A DNA stretch of 41,862 nucleotides, from the IMG/VR virus record IMGVR_UViG_3300009169_000037, positions 1-41,862 of that record. One strand, written 5' to 3'. The notes below the pieces were generated by a model. That model had not been told where the DNA came from. It was given only the letters and a program-made list of their open reading frames with translations, and ran no database searches. Origin of the DNA: a virus. Below, in pieces: positions 41,512 to 41,862 of the stretch; position 1 is the first letter of the stretch, and each line of letters begins with the position of its first letter. Position numbers and translations under genes: made by a program.

Positions 41512-41862
41512 TTAAATTACTCTTGGTAATGGTTTGCGATACGCTTCTTCTGACCTAAAAACTGTGTTGTAAAACGTCTTACCATTATCAAGTAATTTCT
41601 CTGTAATGACGTAAGGCATTTCATAATTACTTTTGATAAAATCCTTCAAATCCTGATTCATACAATACGGGTTTATATCGGTTATTTTAGGTCGTTTGCC
41701 TTTTTTGATTTGGTTTTCTATGTTTTCACAAATAGCATCTTCAAACTTTAGTACCATACCATATAGAAAGTAGGATCTGTTTTGTCCATCAGCGTGTCTA
41801 AGTCCTACAATATACAAACTATTGGAATAGTTCCTATGCACAATTATTACTAAACCAAGATC
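41512..41862 (-). CDS. Partial hypothetical protein, 5' end cut by window edge
   Basis: The frame is open from the window edge (DLGLVIIVHRNYSN) to a stop at 41512, about 116 residues. A GTG at 41841 exists but has no ribosome binding site, and the frame is open upstream of it, so the gene most likely starts outside the window. Visible features: SLYIVGLRHADGQNRSYFLY and a Lys-rich helix (IENQIKKGKRPKITDINPYC). Family not recognised. Confidence 0.65.
   Translation of the reverse strand, partial: DLGLVIIVHRNYSNSLYIVGLRHADGQNRSYFLYGMVLKFEDAICENIENQIKKGKRPKITDINPYCMNQDLKDFIKSNYEMPYVITEKLLDNGKTFYNTVFRSEEAYRKPLPRVI

Overview
The window is one contiguous stretch of a tailed double-stranded DNA bacteriophage (Caudoviricetes) late region. 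Every gene I can support lies on the minus strand, so transcription runs from position 41862 down to 1. Genes are tightly packed, many stop/start pairs overlap as TAATG or ATGA, most starts have a clear AGGAGG-type ribosome binding site, and base composition looks AT-leaning throughout. No tRNA, rRNA, CRISPR array, integrase, insertion sequence or host gene was seen, and nothing names the host. Tail tube, sheath or tape-measure genes and lysis enzymes are not visible and probably lie outside the window.

Layout in transcription order. (a) 41862-41512: 3' part of an unrecognised gene, then a 352-bp gene-free stretch crowded with inverted repeats, including a tandemly duplicated 21-bp hairpin. 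(b) 41159-34851: fibre or appendage genes with short coiled or beta repeats, a shared NGLLQ domain and a DUF2190-like C-terminal domain, plus one coiled-coil protein. (c) 34789-22174: a modular receptor-binding cassette. Four proteins each carry six kelch-like repeats of about 50 residues. Two others carry LamG, SPRY or beta-sandwich modules, and one (22174-24468) has LamG and propeller together. A glycosyltransferase, a fibre-tip-like protein, a helical protein and a 15-codon remnant of the shared N-terminal module sit among them. (d) 22087-19625: a ClpP protease, a long coiled-coil protein and an actin/Hsp70-fold ATPase. (e) 19599-15501: small accessory genes: cold-shock protein, DIP1984-like helical protein, dNMP kinase, HD phosphohydrolase, zinc ribbon, NusG-like transcription factor and a NUMOD3-like DNA-binding protein. 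(f) 15490-6656: packaging and head module: probable small terminase, large terminase, a membrane protein, portal, prohead protease, head protein, scaffold, decoration-like protein and major capsid protein. (g) 6589-4536: a CPYC membrane protein, two unknowns and a probable connector. (h) 4511-1: a second fibre group that reuses the repeat modules of group (b).

How it fits together: the head module follows the usual order terminase, portal, protease, scaffold, capsid. The fibre groups on either side share domains and look like products of duplication and module exchange. The most unusual parts are the expanded six-repeat propeller family with its recombination footprints, the ClpP/coiled-coil/actin-like trio, the phage NusG-like protein, and an internal start with its own ribosome binding site inside the protease gene. 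Family names come from reading motifs by eye; no database search was run.
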